From: Ptychodera flava
Lineage: Eukaryota; Hemichordata; Enteropneusta; Ptychoderidae
Assembly (NCBI RefSeq): GCF_041260155.1
Contig: NC_091933.1
Location: 19,475,599 to 19,539,598, forward strand
Direction of reading: 5' to 3'
DNA: 64,000 bases
The notes beneath the pieces are model-generated. The model saw nothing but the letters and a program-made list of their open reading frames with translations, made no database searches and was not told the origin of the DNA. Below are positions 1-30,571 of the stretch, piece after piece. Every line of letters starts with the position of its first letter. Position 1 is the first letter of the stretch. A program made the position numbers and the translations under genes.

Positions 1-7
1 TACATAC

Positions 8-136
<129 letters not shown>

Positions 137-1226
137 TAACACTTAGTGTTTTCTCTGCATGTTCACTGAAGGGGCAATTTCTGCCCAATTCGTGAAACTT
201 AGGGGGCAGACTTGACATTTTCAATAGGGGGCAGAAACAACCGTAAATTCACAGGTAACCACCCTAATGTCACCATCATATGGGCGTATTTGCTTGTAAC
301 ACGCGTGGTTTATGCGCGATTTTCGCACTATCTGTAACTTTTAAAAGGGCAGAAAATGGCTTGAAATGCGCAATTTTGCGCAGTCGAGAGGAAACCCTGT
401 TTAGTAGAGTAAAGGGTTGGTTAATGGCTAAATGAGTAACTAATCGAACTCGAACCCCCACTTAAAGTTCTTGATATGGCAGAAAGCTTTACTTCTAAAT
501 CTGTATCAGCGCAGTGCCAGGGCTGATCACACGAGAGTTTCTGCAATGAATATTTCTTACCATAGGTAGCAGTGGCATGATCAGTTCATCAGCAGGAATG
601 CAATTAAAAGAGTGCTGCAATTTTTCCCTCCAAAATTCCCAATGCACGCGTGAATTTTCTAATTTTATCAATTTTTCTGTATTTTTAAAAATAATTTTGG
701 ATCGATTGGGTTTACTTTTTATTGGATACAGTTTTTGATCAAACTTTTGTGGGAAATCCGGAAAAAAATTGTCTGGAACTGAAAAAAAAGTCTGCGTTAT
801 ATATTTTAAAGGTGACAAAATTGATTTGGCACGTGCACTCAAAAGGTCAATACCACCTAGCCTGTTTGGATATGATGACATCAGAGTTATTGTGGTATTT
901 GTTTTCTATTTCACTCAGGAGAAAAATTCAATCTTTTCGGGGAAAATATGTATGTGTAAGCTTACAGAACAACTTCTCTTGCGTATCTTTTGTATTTCTG
1001 ACTCATAGCAATCGAAAATATTCACATTAGTTTCACATTTTGTATTTTATTTTTCTAAAGTTTAACACCAGGCATTCACTTTTCTGACGATTACTTCAAA
1101 AATCTTAACTCTACATGGCAAAACCATAATGTACATACATTCGACAATTATGTTGCAGGTTATTTTCGAAAAACAGTCCATCGATGAACACTGTCCTGAC
1201 TTGCTCGGCGGACATATTATTATTAT
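137..1226. other. Intergenic stretch with a dispersed-repeat fragment
   Basis: No gene is recognised here. The segment around 615-850 resembles the segment around 49110-49320: both run through a TTTTTCCC-CCAAAA stretch, a TTTTATTGG-TACAGTTTTT stretch and a GGTGRCAAAA-TTGA stretch. It is therefore a dispersed repeat. The short open frames on both strands overlap this repeat and look accidental. Confidence 0.5.
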
Positions 1227-2232
1227 TAATCTTTATTTCAGGCCATGAATGCCCATAATATTAAATAATAGAAGCAAAAAAATATACAGAAGTTAAAAAG
1301 AGCAAAAAACTTAATAAAGAACCTTTCTACAATGTTTCCAAAAAGCTGAATGAAAATACGAATCAGACTCTACACAGGTACGGATAACTGGGTTTTCACT
1401 CACGGACAGACGCTTGCAAAATGCGAATAGCAGTCTTCGGTGAAGGGAAGCAAAATTAAAGATGTTCTTGGTCACAAAATTGTGACTAATACTGACGTCA
1501 CGCTTCAGATCAAAAATCAACCTCAAGGCATTATTATAAGCTATCCTCAGTTTTGACATTAGTTTAGCACTAAAATTACACCACACGTTCAAACAATAAA
1601 CACTAGGCAAAAAACTTTTAAAAAGGACACATTTTACTTTCTGAGAGCACTGGCCAAAGTTACGAACAATAAAATTGGCTCTCGCATAAAAACTACGAAG
1701 CTGTCTTTGCATATCTGCATCGTCCATCCCAGTGGAGGACATAACTTGATGTACATAGCCAAGATATTTCTTCGAACTTACAAATTTAAGAGAATTACCA
1801 TACAAATATACATGAGGAATCCTATCCTGCTTCCAAGATTTCGGAAAAATAGCCATACACTCAGTTTTCTCAGTATGAAAGAGAATATCATGCTCATTAC
1901 CATAGTGTTCACAAATGTTGATCAATTTTCGTAAAGCTTTCACAGATGGACAAATCAAGGCCAGATCGTCAGCATAAAATAAGTGATTCATAATATGATT
2001 CGCTAAATAACATCCTACGCCAGCAGACTGTAGCTTACGTACTTAACTGGTCTACATAAATAGCAAAAAGTTTTGGTGAGAGAATACTTTCTTGTCGTAC
2101 GCCATTAGAAACTTGAAAAGGATTGGAATCAGCTGATGCCCAGTGGACGTAAAACAGCTGATTACTATACCAGTACTGCAAAATACGAATAATATAAATC
2201 AGTTGGTCAAAATTTCGCGATAAATGACGTCA
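1227..2232 (-). mobile_element. Degenerate non-LTR retrotransposon (LINE), 3' end of reverse transcriptase
   Basis: The minus strand encodes a reverse-transcriptase fragment. The frame at 1991-1311 opens with NHLFYADDLALICPS, the catalytic palm motif with its Asp-Asp pair, and continues through the typical SSKKYLGY and ARANFIVRNFG thumb-region sequence. Upstream, at about 2222-2038, another minus-strand frame carries the NGVRQ/SPKLF motif that normally precedes YADD. A stop (TAA at 2035-2037) and a frameshift separate the two parts, so the copy is dead. No endonuclease domain or 5' part is seen. On the minus strand the element ends in GGCCTGAAATAAAG followed by an AAT-rich simple repeat near 1227, as expected for a LINE tail. 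The exact clade (CR1/L2-like or other) cannot be assigned by eye. Confidence 0.88.
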
Positions 2233-2467
2233 AAGAAAGACTTTCTTTCTGGGTCATAGTGATCTAGGGGCCGTGTACCTAAGCACAAATGATGCCTAGT
2301 CGTGGTCGATGACTAACTTTTCCTCGGACTGTACCGGGACGCCTACCGCGCCTCCTTTTGTACAGTAACTTAAGTGCCAGTCATGGTCATATGAATGAGC
2401 CCCTTAACCTGTTAAGAAAAAGTAGAACAATTCTTACCAAGTTAATGAGTATCGTCAACACAACAAG

Positions 2468-21778
<19,311 letters not shown>

Positions 21779-21939
21779 CGGTAGATTTGGAAAAGAAACG
21801 AGACCGTGCAATTCATGATGTTTCTTTCCGTGATCACACTAACACTACATGTATTGACTCACTAACTTTAAAGGATTACTCTTTTCTGTGTATTTCTCAC
21901 TATCCCGTACGTCCAATTTGCTTTCTTGTCAGAAGAGAA

Positions 21940-21945
21940 AATAAA
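21940..21945 (+). promoter_or_regulatory. Candidate proximal poly(A) signal of copine
   Basis: AATAAA lies 162 bp after the stop codon, on the sense strand. It would give a short 3' UTR. Confidence 0.4.
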
Positions 21946-23638
21946 TTTTCAGCTGCTCTACTGACCAGGCTGATAACTACCGTAATCCATTTTTCACATT
22001 CAACAATTATAAAGTAGTGTGAATACCAGAACAGGTTGTTTACGTCACTGGGCTTTACTCTTGCATTATCAGCATTTACTTTAGTTCAAATCTAAACCAT
22101 CAGCTGAAATATAAATATTTTTTAAGCTGCTAAACTTTATTATTCAATGTCATTATGGAGCTGTTTACTGACTTTTTCATTTTGTCGCTACAACTGAAAG
22201 ACCTACATCAGATGCAAATGAAGGGGTCACCCAAAATTTTTTAGAGAAAGCATTAATTATTTCATAATGTTCTAGGTATTTATATATAGGTGTAATACTT
22301 GACTTTATAAGTAAAATATCCAATTGTACTGTACTGTACTGTAATATACAGGTATACAGTAAATTTGAAGGTGTAGTTTCTGTACATCAATTCTCATATT
22401 TCTGCTTTGCTAAATGGACAGTTTATCCAATGTCTAATTTGATAGCTCTATTTAGGAATTTTTTAGCCGCCAACTAAACTCTAGGAATAATGATAAATGC
22501 AGGAAAAAGTTTTTATAATATTTAATATTTTGATATCCATTTTTTTTGTTTATATAATTTTGCAAAATACATTCATTTTTCTTTTGCTAAGATTTGTTCA
22601 ACATTTTCTTTATAAGAGTTATAAGAATAAACTTCACGCTCAAGAAAAAAATTAGTAAAGTGAAATTTTCACCGGAAATCATCAACACTTTGAAAGATAT
22701 CAGTTCCATGACTGTACATTCTTACATTAACTTATGCCCCAAACATTGAAACACTTAATTTTTTGTCAACAATTATGCCTTGAAGCGAATTTTGTTTTGC
22801 CCACTATCTAATTTATGATGTGTGAAAATTGTGATGGTTGTTGTAATTAGGAACATTACTGCCATCTTTGGTTAATGAATATCTGTTATGGATTAATAAG
22901 GGGATTACCACTTGTAACTTTACTGATAATGATAATCACGCACCATTTTGTATAAATCAAGAGATACCATCCCAATACCTTATTAGTATGATCTGAAGAA
23001 GAGCTAGTATTAATATCAGCAATTGGAACTAATTGTGATGTGTCTTTAATCAAGGAAATGCAAGGGGTTTCAAAATTTCTCTCTTCCAAATGTTCTGTGA
23101 AGTTCTAGTATGGCTATGCTCTCTCTTCATTAAGATTGTCTAACAGTATTTTAAAAAGTGTCTTATATTGTATTGCATTTGGGATTATCTGTACATAAAG
23201 ATGACATACCATTGAAATTCACAGGGCGAGGATTTAAGTGAGCAGTTTTGACTGTGAGGTCTTTGCTAGGTGACTGGATGCCGTATGTTGTGGGTTTGAG
23301 TCCAATCGAGAAGTTACAGAATACTGGCATCTCAAACTGTGTAATGACCACTCTTGAATGTTAAATGGACCTAAAACAATGTGGAAAAAAAACACTCTTG
23401 CAATTCTGTGCCTAGCACATAATCAGATAAATGTATATTTCACAACAAATTTTAAAGACTTTTCATGTACATGTAAGTTACATTTTAATTGAATTGTAGA
23501 TAGCAGTGACAAATCGACTGTGCGTTGTAATGTATTCTTATATATTTATAGGAGCTAGTTACCACCCCTCTGAGTCCGTGTAGACTTAGTTTGTACATTT
23601 TGTGTAATGGATATGTGCTCTCCTGTCAGTCACCTTAT

Positions 23639-23644
23639 AATAAA
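23639..23644 (+). promoter_or_regulatory. Candidate distal poly(A) signal of copine
   Basis: AATAAA is followed by a T-rich and TG-containing stretch (CTTTTTTGATAATGTACACTG), the usual arrangement at a cleavage site. It would give a 3' UTR of about 1.9 kb. Confidence 0.45.
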
Positions 23645-23984
23645 CTTTTTTGATAATGTACACTGCTACAACATATAATTATATAGGAGTACTGTACTTA
23701 GCCATTCTGTCGGCTTGTGTGCTACAAATTTTCTTTAGCCACCAGATACAAGAACACATTTACAAACCATTTTCTTATCGATCACATACACATTCCGAGA
23801 TGTATTTAGGTGATACAATTACTGCTCATAACTTCTGATTGGCTTACAATGTACTCTTTGCACAGCTCATGAAATCACCTAATTATACCATTCTTATCTG
23901 CATTCAATGCAGTATTACCGAATACAATTGTCCTCCAAATTATAGAGGTCAGTCATTGATATCAGCAAATTGACTAGCCTGAAG

Positions 23985-24047
23985 GATCCGTCGCTCAAGG
24001 GCTGTCGTAAGAGGTGGAGGGTAGAGAGCGCCCTCAAGTGACGGATC
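23985..24047. repeat. Imperfect palindrome, MITE remnant
   Basis: GATCCGTCGCTCAAGGGC and the inverse GCCCTCAAGTGACGGATC pair at 15 of 18 positions across a GT-rich spacer. Confidence 0.5.
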
Positions 24048-25079
24048 TTTCTGTCTACAAATCAACAAGAACAAGGCAAGAAGTGCTCGGTCATTTCAGC
24101 CAATCTGTGACAGCCTATTGTAATTTCTACTGTGTGCCTTGATAATGTTACAATGCAACAGATTAGGAACCATGGACTTGTGTGAGCAGGGGCATGTGAT
24201 TGGTTGTTCAGTTGCTACGGTATATGGTATCTACCAATGAAATACTTCTGGCTGGAAACGCAGCATCTGACCAAAAATATAAAGACAGTAAATGATAGGT
24301 TGGTATGCATCCATTTATTTGATTGAAATAGCTCATAAATTTACATATACATATATATTTCTCATCTGAATTCTTTAGATTATTCATTATGTGAAGATTA
24401 CAGTGCAAGATATTTGTTCTATGAAGTTTCTAAAAATGCTAGAAGTCTTAAAAACATATCCAAATTGTATATGGACATTACGGGAAACCTCCATTAACTC
24501 AGGAATACCCGACTTCCCTAGAGGATCAATTTCACAGACCTGCCTTTCCTACAATGGCACTACAATGGCACCAGCTGGATTAGATAAACATAACAATGGA
24601 ACATTCACACCTGGGGGATTAAAAGTCTTCTGTTTGTCACCCAAGTTGGTCAGGCAAGAACTCGGGTTTCAGGTACCATGCAAGTTAATGCAGCCTTCCC
24701 CTAATGAATTGTTTTGAAACGCTGTCTGAAGTCCATGTTTTCCAAAATGCTTTAATTCTTCCAAGTATGGTCTGACCAAACTGGAAAAGTTTTGAAACCC
24801 TGTTTGAAGTCAGGCTCTCTCTAATTATGTCACTATGAACTTTTGGCCTTCCAGGAAAAGAAAATAATTCTTATTGCTAAGCAGTCTGAATGTCGCTAGA
24901 AATATGAGCTTCACACTATGACATCATACTCTAATGATACTTTTTATGTGGTACTATCTTACGTACCACTGTGCAAAAGAGATAAAGTTGTGCACTTTTT
25001 AAAAGTGACAAACAAGGAGTTGATAAATCGTTTGAAAATTTGCGGGGAGGAAAAATGCCGTGAAAAATACGGAGAAATG

Positions 25080-28000
25080 TTACCACATGAATCTCTGCAT
25101 GTCTGGGTTGTCTGGCCACGTGAATGGATTGTCTGTGAAAAGACTGATGGTGGAGTAGTTGATGACTATGTAGAACAGCATCTCTAAAGCAATCAATGGA
25201 TAGTCCTGTAGCTGCATGTTTAATCTGAACAGCAAATATGGTATGATGAAGTATCTGAACTCCAGCAGTTTTTGAGGTACTGTCGCCAGGATCAGGCACG
25301 CGCCAAAAACCAACCTCCAAAGCACCGTCTTGTGTGAAAGCTGATTGGCGATGTTCCAGCCACCGAATATGTAGAGAGGTACAAGAGCATACCTCGTAAT
25401 CATGCGCTTGTTGATTATTTTCCTCCATACGTAGAAAGGGTAATGCCTGTTGTCAGCAATGAGGTACGGATGGACATATGTGAAGAAGTAGACAAGATTT
25501 ATAGTGACTGCAGCGCTGGCGACCACAAAGACTGCGTGCCTCTTCTGAAAGACGACAAACTTGAGGAGATTGAACGGCACAATGAAGAATGGGAAGGCAA
25601 ACACGGCAGTGAAGGCAAAGAAATAAAACAGCTGTGGAATGTTGAGGCAAGCTTCATGGCTACTCCGGTCGCCGACTACGATTCCCCCATTCTTGTACAC
25701 AAAAGCCATAAATGCCGCTGCAAGAAGACCATATGGGAGGAGCTTCCCTGCCAGGGCAAGGACATTTGGGAAAAATGTCAAAAAGTTGAAAACATCTTTT
25801 ACACTATCAATGATAATTCCTCCAATGGTTGGAGTTTGTGGTTCCTCAGTTTCAGTCTCTTCCTCTTCCTCATCCTCCCCCTGCTCCTCTTTCGCCAACC
25901 TTTCTTCTTCCTCCTCCTCCTCTTTGTATTGTTCCACCATTTCCATGGCGGCCACCCCCGCCACAAACACCACCCAGATAATGTTGGTCTGGCGGAACAT
26001 GATGGCACAGGCCCCTGCAAGTGCGGCACCCACATGAACGCCGTAAAGACTCAGCAGATACATGAAAAGTACAAAGAACGTTGATCCAGCATCAGTGTAG
26101 TACAGAAATGTGAAGAAGTACAGGACTGGAAATGCTGCCAGGGTCATCGCTGTTATGGATAACTTAAGGCCCGGCACCTGCAGGGGAACAAAAATGTAGA
26201 ATCCTTTAAATTTTAACTTGTCACAGTTGTAGAGTGAAAACAATTTGCAAGGGACCTATCAGCACCAATGTTGTTGGTTTCTATTCATCATTTAAAAATT
26301 CTTGTTTGATCTGCCAATTCCACATACTGGTACCATATCATGATGAAGATCTATGCAGAATCGGAGAGAGGTATTTTTCAGTCTTTCACTGCATGTGAAA
26401 TTCAAGAACAATAAAGATATGTCATAAAACACGAGCTGGCACATTATCAACATAAAGATACTACAGTATGCAGGGTATGTAGTGTTCCCAAAGAAACAAG
26501 TTGCCATTGTACATGATCACGATAGTAAAAGAATGTTAGACTTGGTTCAAGTCTGTGATTTGTGAATGTTTGAGTGGAGTGAACGCAATGATTTGTATTC
26601 TGCTTTCATGTGAAACGCGCGAGTGAGTGGACGCGATGAGTAGGGTGAACGCGATGAGTGGAGTGAACACTATACAGCGGAGTTTCACCCAGAATCACAG
26701 ACTTGGCTTTCTTGCACGATCTGCATTGCTATAAATTATTCATGAGATGACGATTTCTTTACTTATATATTATTCATAAGATGACATCACTAAATTTTAC
26801 ACATTGGGAGGAGTTACCAATTGACCCAAACGAGCATGCATAAAACTCACATGGCGTTGTTGACAAAATGTCGAATGCGATCACTCCCACAAAAGTCAGC
26901 ACAACCTCTGTTGTATCACCTTAAACGCATGAAAATATCTGTGTTGTTTGTTGGGCCCATGCTGCAAAATGTGAAGATCGTCGCCGGTTATTCAAGGATG
27001 GAAAAAGACATCGTCCATACAGTTGTAGCCTGTTCTCTAACGTGCCCAAAGCGATGGAAATCAAAACAGTGTGGGGCGACTTTGTACGTCAGTGATTTTC
27101 CGCTGCTGCTGGTTAGTGCGCAGACGAACACATCTTTTCCCTCAATGTAATTCTCAACAAGCTTTCTTTAGTAATCTCGCATGATTAGCGATGGTCAACC
27201 GATCAGTTGTAAAACGTGGTTGATGTACGAACTTGATGCCATAAAACGATATAAAACATACTCGATGTCTAGCTTTGCACGGAGATGACAACAAACTTTT
27301 TAATGCATGCAGAGGTTTGTTAGCATGCGTTCTCCTTATTGACCAGAATAACAGCGGGGGCTGTCAATCATTTTATATTTGCTCTCCGTCACTGTGTACA
27401 CAGTCCGTCTCACTGCCTGTACTTTGCAAGAAGTCAAAGTCGGTGAATCCGGCAGAAACTAACTCACTACTGCGCAGACTCAAATGTGATGCATTCAATC
27501 GCTGGGAAAACCTGGCGTGAGCTGCCAAATTCCGGATAGGTTTGTACGAAATAGGAGAGACACAAGAGAAACCATTATAAATGATTTTATTTTTTAAAAT
27601 TCACCGACTTGAACCAAGTCTAAAAGAATGTGTACGATCAGGAAAAATCTTGTCATTCCTGGGATCAGTTTAGAGAAGGGCAATCTCTTGCTGATCTAGC
27701 AAAAGTTCTCTGATATCACTCATATGTATAAAATATCACTTGTTTAACACTCATTTACAAAGACTTCAGGTACATTCACTGGTTAAATCATTACCTCTTG
27801 ACCTGGGTTGAGTTTCTTCAGTACTGCGTAAAACAAATACAGGTTGAGCATTGCAAACATGACATTTGTCAGTCTAAGCATGGTGGTTGAACAGAAGTCT
27901 ATGAGGTCAGCTTCATAGTACCAGCTGACTTGCTTCAGCACACCAATAGAGACAAGGTATAAACCTGGCAAGGTGGTTATCATCGGATCCCACTGCAAAG

Positions 28001-30348
28001 AAAAAAGAAAGTTTGGAAACTTGTCTGGATAAAAAGGAGGATGGCTCATACTGTAGTCGATATTTGGTAAGGATTTAGAATAAGAAACCAGCTTGTGAAT
28101 AATCTGCAATAGATGTAATATTTCGTATGGAAAAAATAGCAGGCCAAAATTTTATCTGTATCTGGCAGCAAATGAACACACTGCATATTGACTGTACTAC
28201 TAAGATTCTGAAAAATCTTTATTTAGTAATTGCCAATATTAGTCTTTCAGAATGTGCTGTGATTTAAATATTGATAATGCAAATCAACAAAACCTACTTT
28301 GTTACAAGTTCCTATACAAATGCCCATTCTTCCACATGGCCGCAAATTATGTAATTTGCATATCAGAATTTGGTACATAATGGAAATCACATACATATTT
28401 AAAATGTTCATTCTGCAGCCTAGTCTGTCACTCTGGATCATAATAAAAGCAAGAAATCAAAACTGGCTGCACACAATACTCTCAGGGTTTGTATGAAAAG
28501 GTGTGTGTGTATACAGCCTTCCTGTGTAGAACTTCAGTCATTGAGCTATTAGCAAGACTGCCTCAGTCCTCCAACTAAGCCATTGAAAGTCAAAATAGTC
28601 ATCTGTGTTTACTCTGAGGACACACCCACTCCTGACTTTAGTGAACAATTATTTGATGGAAGTGCAGAAATGAAATGTCTAGCTGCTGGAACATTATATG
28701 ATTAAGGGTGATTTTAAAATGTGCAATAAGGAATTTATTTTAGCATTTGAAATATTCAGGGTCTGTGATAGCTGTGATATCGCAGCGGTACTTGTGGCGC
28801 GATCGAACGCGATCGGGTCATTGGGGTCATTGTCCCTGTGGCGATGACCCCAATGACCCGATCACGTTCGATCGCGCCACAAGTACCGCTGCGATATCAC
28901 AGCTAGGTCTGTGAAGTATGAATTGCCTCACTCTTAATTTCCTGTAGTTTAACACCCATTGTGTCTTTCATAATGTGGGTGAAATAATTTCACGGTATTG
29001 CTTCATTTTAGATTACTAAGCGTGCATGAGCCAAATATGCACCCTTCATACTTATAATACCACAGTGTACTGGAGAGTATATCTCTACGCATGGATGTAG
29101 GAAGGGAGAGTCAATCGTTAACTACCTCCATAATCTATGAAATAGCCCTGTGCCTAGCTGCAAAATTGTAGCGCTATGGTGAGGCGGTCGGTGATTTTTG
29201 GTTTTTGCGACTTCGCTCACCGGTAGCGCTACAATGCCGATGGCCTTGTAGAGGGTAAAATAGGCGCATCCCATTGGACCAGGCGTGTTGATGTGAAATA
29301 CTACTACATATTTACTGCATTTGGTCGAACCGACCTTTCTCACTACTGAAGACTAAACAGTAGGCTGCTCTAACCTTTCATTTATGGGGTTTGGAAATTG
29401 TTCAAACACGTCGACCGTGTTCCCGAAAACATTTCTGGGAACCGCCATTACCAACTTCCGGTAATGGCGGCTCTGAGAAAACACAGAGGCCCCATGCTCA
29501 CTGTTTATGGAACGCGATCGACGTGTTCGAACAATTTCAAAACCCCATAAACGACAAGGTTAGATCAGTTTACGGTTTAGTCTTCAGTAGTGAGAAATCG
29601 GCACGACCAAATGCAGTAAATATGTAGCATTTCACATCAACACGCCTGGTCCAGTGGGATGCGCTTATTTTACCCTCTACAGGGCCATCCGCATTGTAGC
29701 GCTACTGGTGGGCGAAGTCGCAAAAACCAAAAATCACCGACCGCCTCACCGTAGCGCTACAATTTTGCAGCTACCCTGTGCCTTATGATGTGTAGGATTC
29801 TGACAGTCATACAGTGCAGTGAATCACTGAATGTGATCGATGTACACCCATTGACTCCATCACGGTAAGACTGAAGATTAGTGGACACAATGAGATTTTG
29901 TTTGCATTATGAATGAACATAGGATGTCCACTCACACACCATCATCAATATTATTTATGGCTCCCTAAGAAAATCCGACAATCTCTTTTAGTCCGCAACC
30001 AAAGGTGTGTCAAATAATCTTCAATTGTCCCAAACCGTATGACAGGGTCCCATAACGTGCGACGAAATTGGGAGTTAGACGACGTTTGTATTCCACTACT
30101 GGCTGTCACATTCAACATCGCCGTATTAAAGCCACGTGTGTATGTTTGCACAAGTTAGGTGAGCTGTATACCTCCGTAAACGAGCCGTTGCAGTAACGCT
30201 GGGCCTGTGGAACATGAAAAATCTCGTCCATGTACGGTGTCGGTTGTGCTCGTTCAATCTTCATGAACGTTAGTATCGTCGCGCCAAAGAATATGGAGCC
30301 AACAGTGAAGTATGCCTGCATCTGCAGAAACATCATGGAGGAAGCCAT
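25080..30348 (-). CDS. ALG10: ALG10, dolichyl-phosphate-glucose alpha-1,2-glucosyltransferase (3 exons)
   Basis: ALG10 is a multi-pass ER-membrane enzyme that adds the third and last glucose to the dolichol-linked N-glycan precursor, using dolichyl-phosphate glucose. Coding exons on the minus strand are 30348-30172, 27992-27795 and 26177-25080, all joined in phase 0, giving 490 residues (human about 473). Family landmarks: DEIFHVPQAQRYC near residue 41 (acidic loop after the first membrane helix), WDPMITTLPGLY at the exon 2 start, MFRQTNIIW near 185, GDRSSHEACL near 294, ADNRHYPFYVW near 366, PQKLLEFRYF near 426, and the C-terminal RFMW. Residues 207-238 form a strongly acidic loop (runs of Glu), longer than in human. 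The first exon begins 223 bp from the divergent TPRKB start. Introns 1 and 2 each hold transposon insertions but the reading frame is intact. Confidence 0.96.
26537..27622. mobile_element. Mutator-like non-autonomous DNA transposon with 9-bp target duplication
   Basis: The ends TAGACTTGGTTCAAGTC (26537-26553) and its exact reverse complement (27606-27622) are flanked by the perfect 9-bp duplication AAAGAATGT (26528-26536 and 27623-27631). The 1,086-bp body lies in ALG10 intron 2. It contains a GTGAACGCGATGAGTGGA-type imperfect tandem repeat near 26580-26670 and weak open frames with no recognised domain. A 9-bp duplication is characteristic of the Mutator superfamily, although other groups can give 8-10 bp. 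Confidence 0.85.
28770..28904. mobile_element. Fold-back MITE, 135 bp
   Basis: A nearly perfect palindrome in ALG10 intron 1. The arms of about 61 bp begin AGCTGTGATATCGCAGCGG and contain GCGCGATCGAACG, with a 13-base loop. It is GC-rich against an AT-rich intron. Confidence 0.85.
29155..29773. mobile_element. Mutator-like fold-back transposon with 9-bp target duplication
   Basis: This 619-bp insertion in ALG10 intron 1 starts TAGCTGCAAAATTGTAGCGC and ends with the reverse complement. Near-perfect inverted arms continue for over 85 bp and pair, less perfectly, through most of the element. It is flanked by the exact 9-bp duplication CCCTGTGCC (29146-29154 and 29774-29782). The arms repeat TAGCGCTA about 80 bp inside each end. 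No transposase is encoded. Confidence 0.92.
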
Positions 30349-30571
30349 TTTGACTGCATCTAGATTTTACCCATGGGGCAATGCGGCGAGCGGCAGGTAC
30401 GTTGTTCATTTTTCGCTATAAAGTAGAGTTCTTGAGAGGCAATTGTTAAGAGCTGTGTATAAATCAATACAAGCGGAATGCATGAACCCTGCAACCAAAA
30501 AAGGACAAAGTATTAGTCATAAAGTAATATTTTACCTGTATATGTCATTGAGGGCGCTGTCGCTGGTAAAC
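30349..30571. promoter_or_regulatory. Probable bidirectional ALG10/TPRKB promoter
   Basis: Only 223 bp separate the two divergent start codons. The interval has CpG-containing GC-rich sequence (GCGGCGAGCGGC at about 30383-30394) and a TATAAAG (30417-30423) about 150 bp before the TPRKB start. Both genes begin ATGGCT. Transcription starts cannot be placed from sequence alone. Confidence 0.7.

Larger units (their letters stand above)
21779..25079. other. Copine 3' UTR and copine-ALG10 convergent intergenic region
   Basis: This is non-coding DNA between two convergent genes. It holds the probable copine 3' UTR with poly(A) signals at 21940 and 23639. At 23985-24047 it has an imperfect palindrome (GATCCGTC...GACGGATC) that looks like a small MITE remnant. 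ATTAAA on the minus strand at 24751-24756 is a possible ALG10 poly(A) signal. Open frames here, such as 24391-24717, show no recognisable domain. Confidence 0.6.

Noticed and set aside
24391..24717. 108-codon plus-strand frame between copine and ALG10
   Set aside because: No domain, no splice context and composition like the surrounding non-coding DNA.
25443..26084. 213-codon plus-strand frame opposite ALG10
   Set aside because: It is the complement of the conserved ALG10 exon. Its acidic/hydrophobic runs are explained by the opposite strand.
26821..27520. Possible transposase frames in the Mutator-like element
   Set aside because: Three frames were read. They contain scattered Cys and His but no DDE, SWIM or THAP pattern that could be supported.
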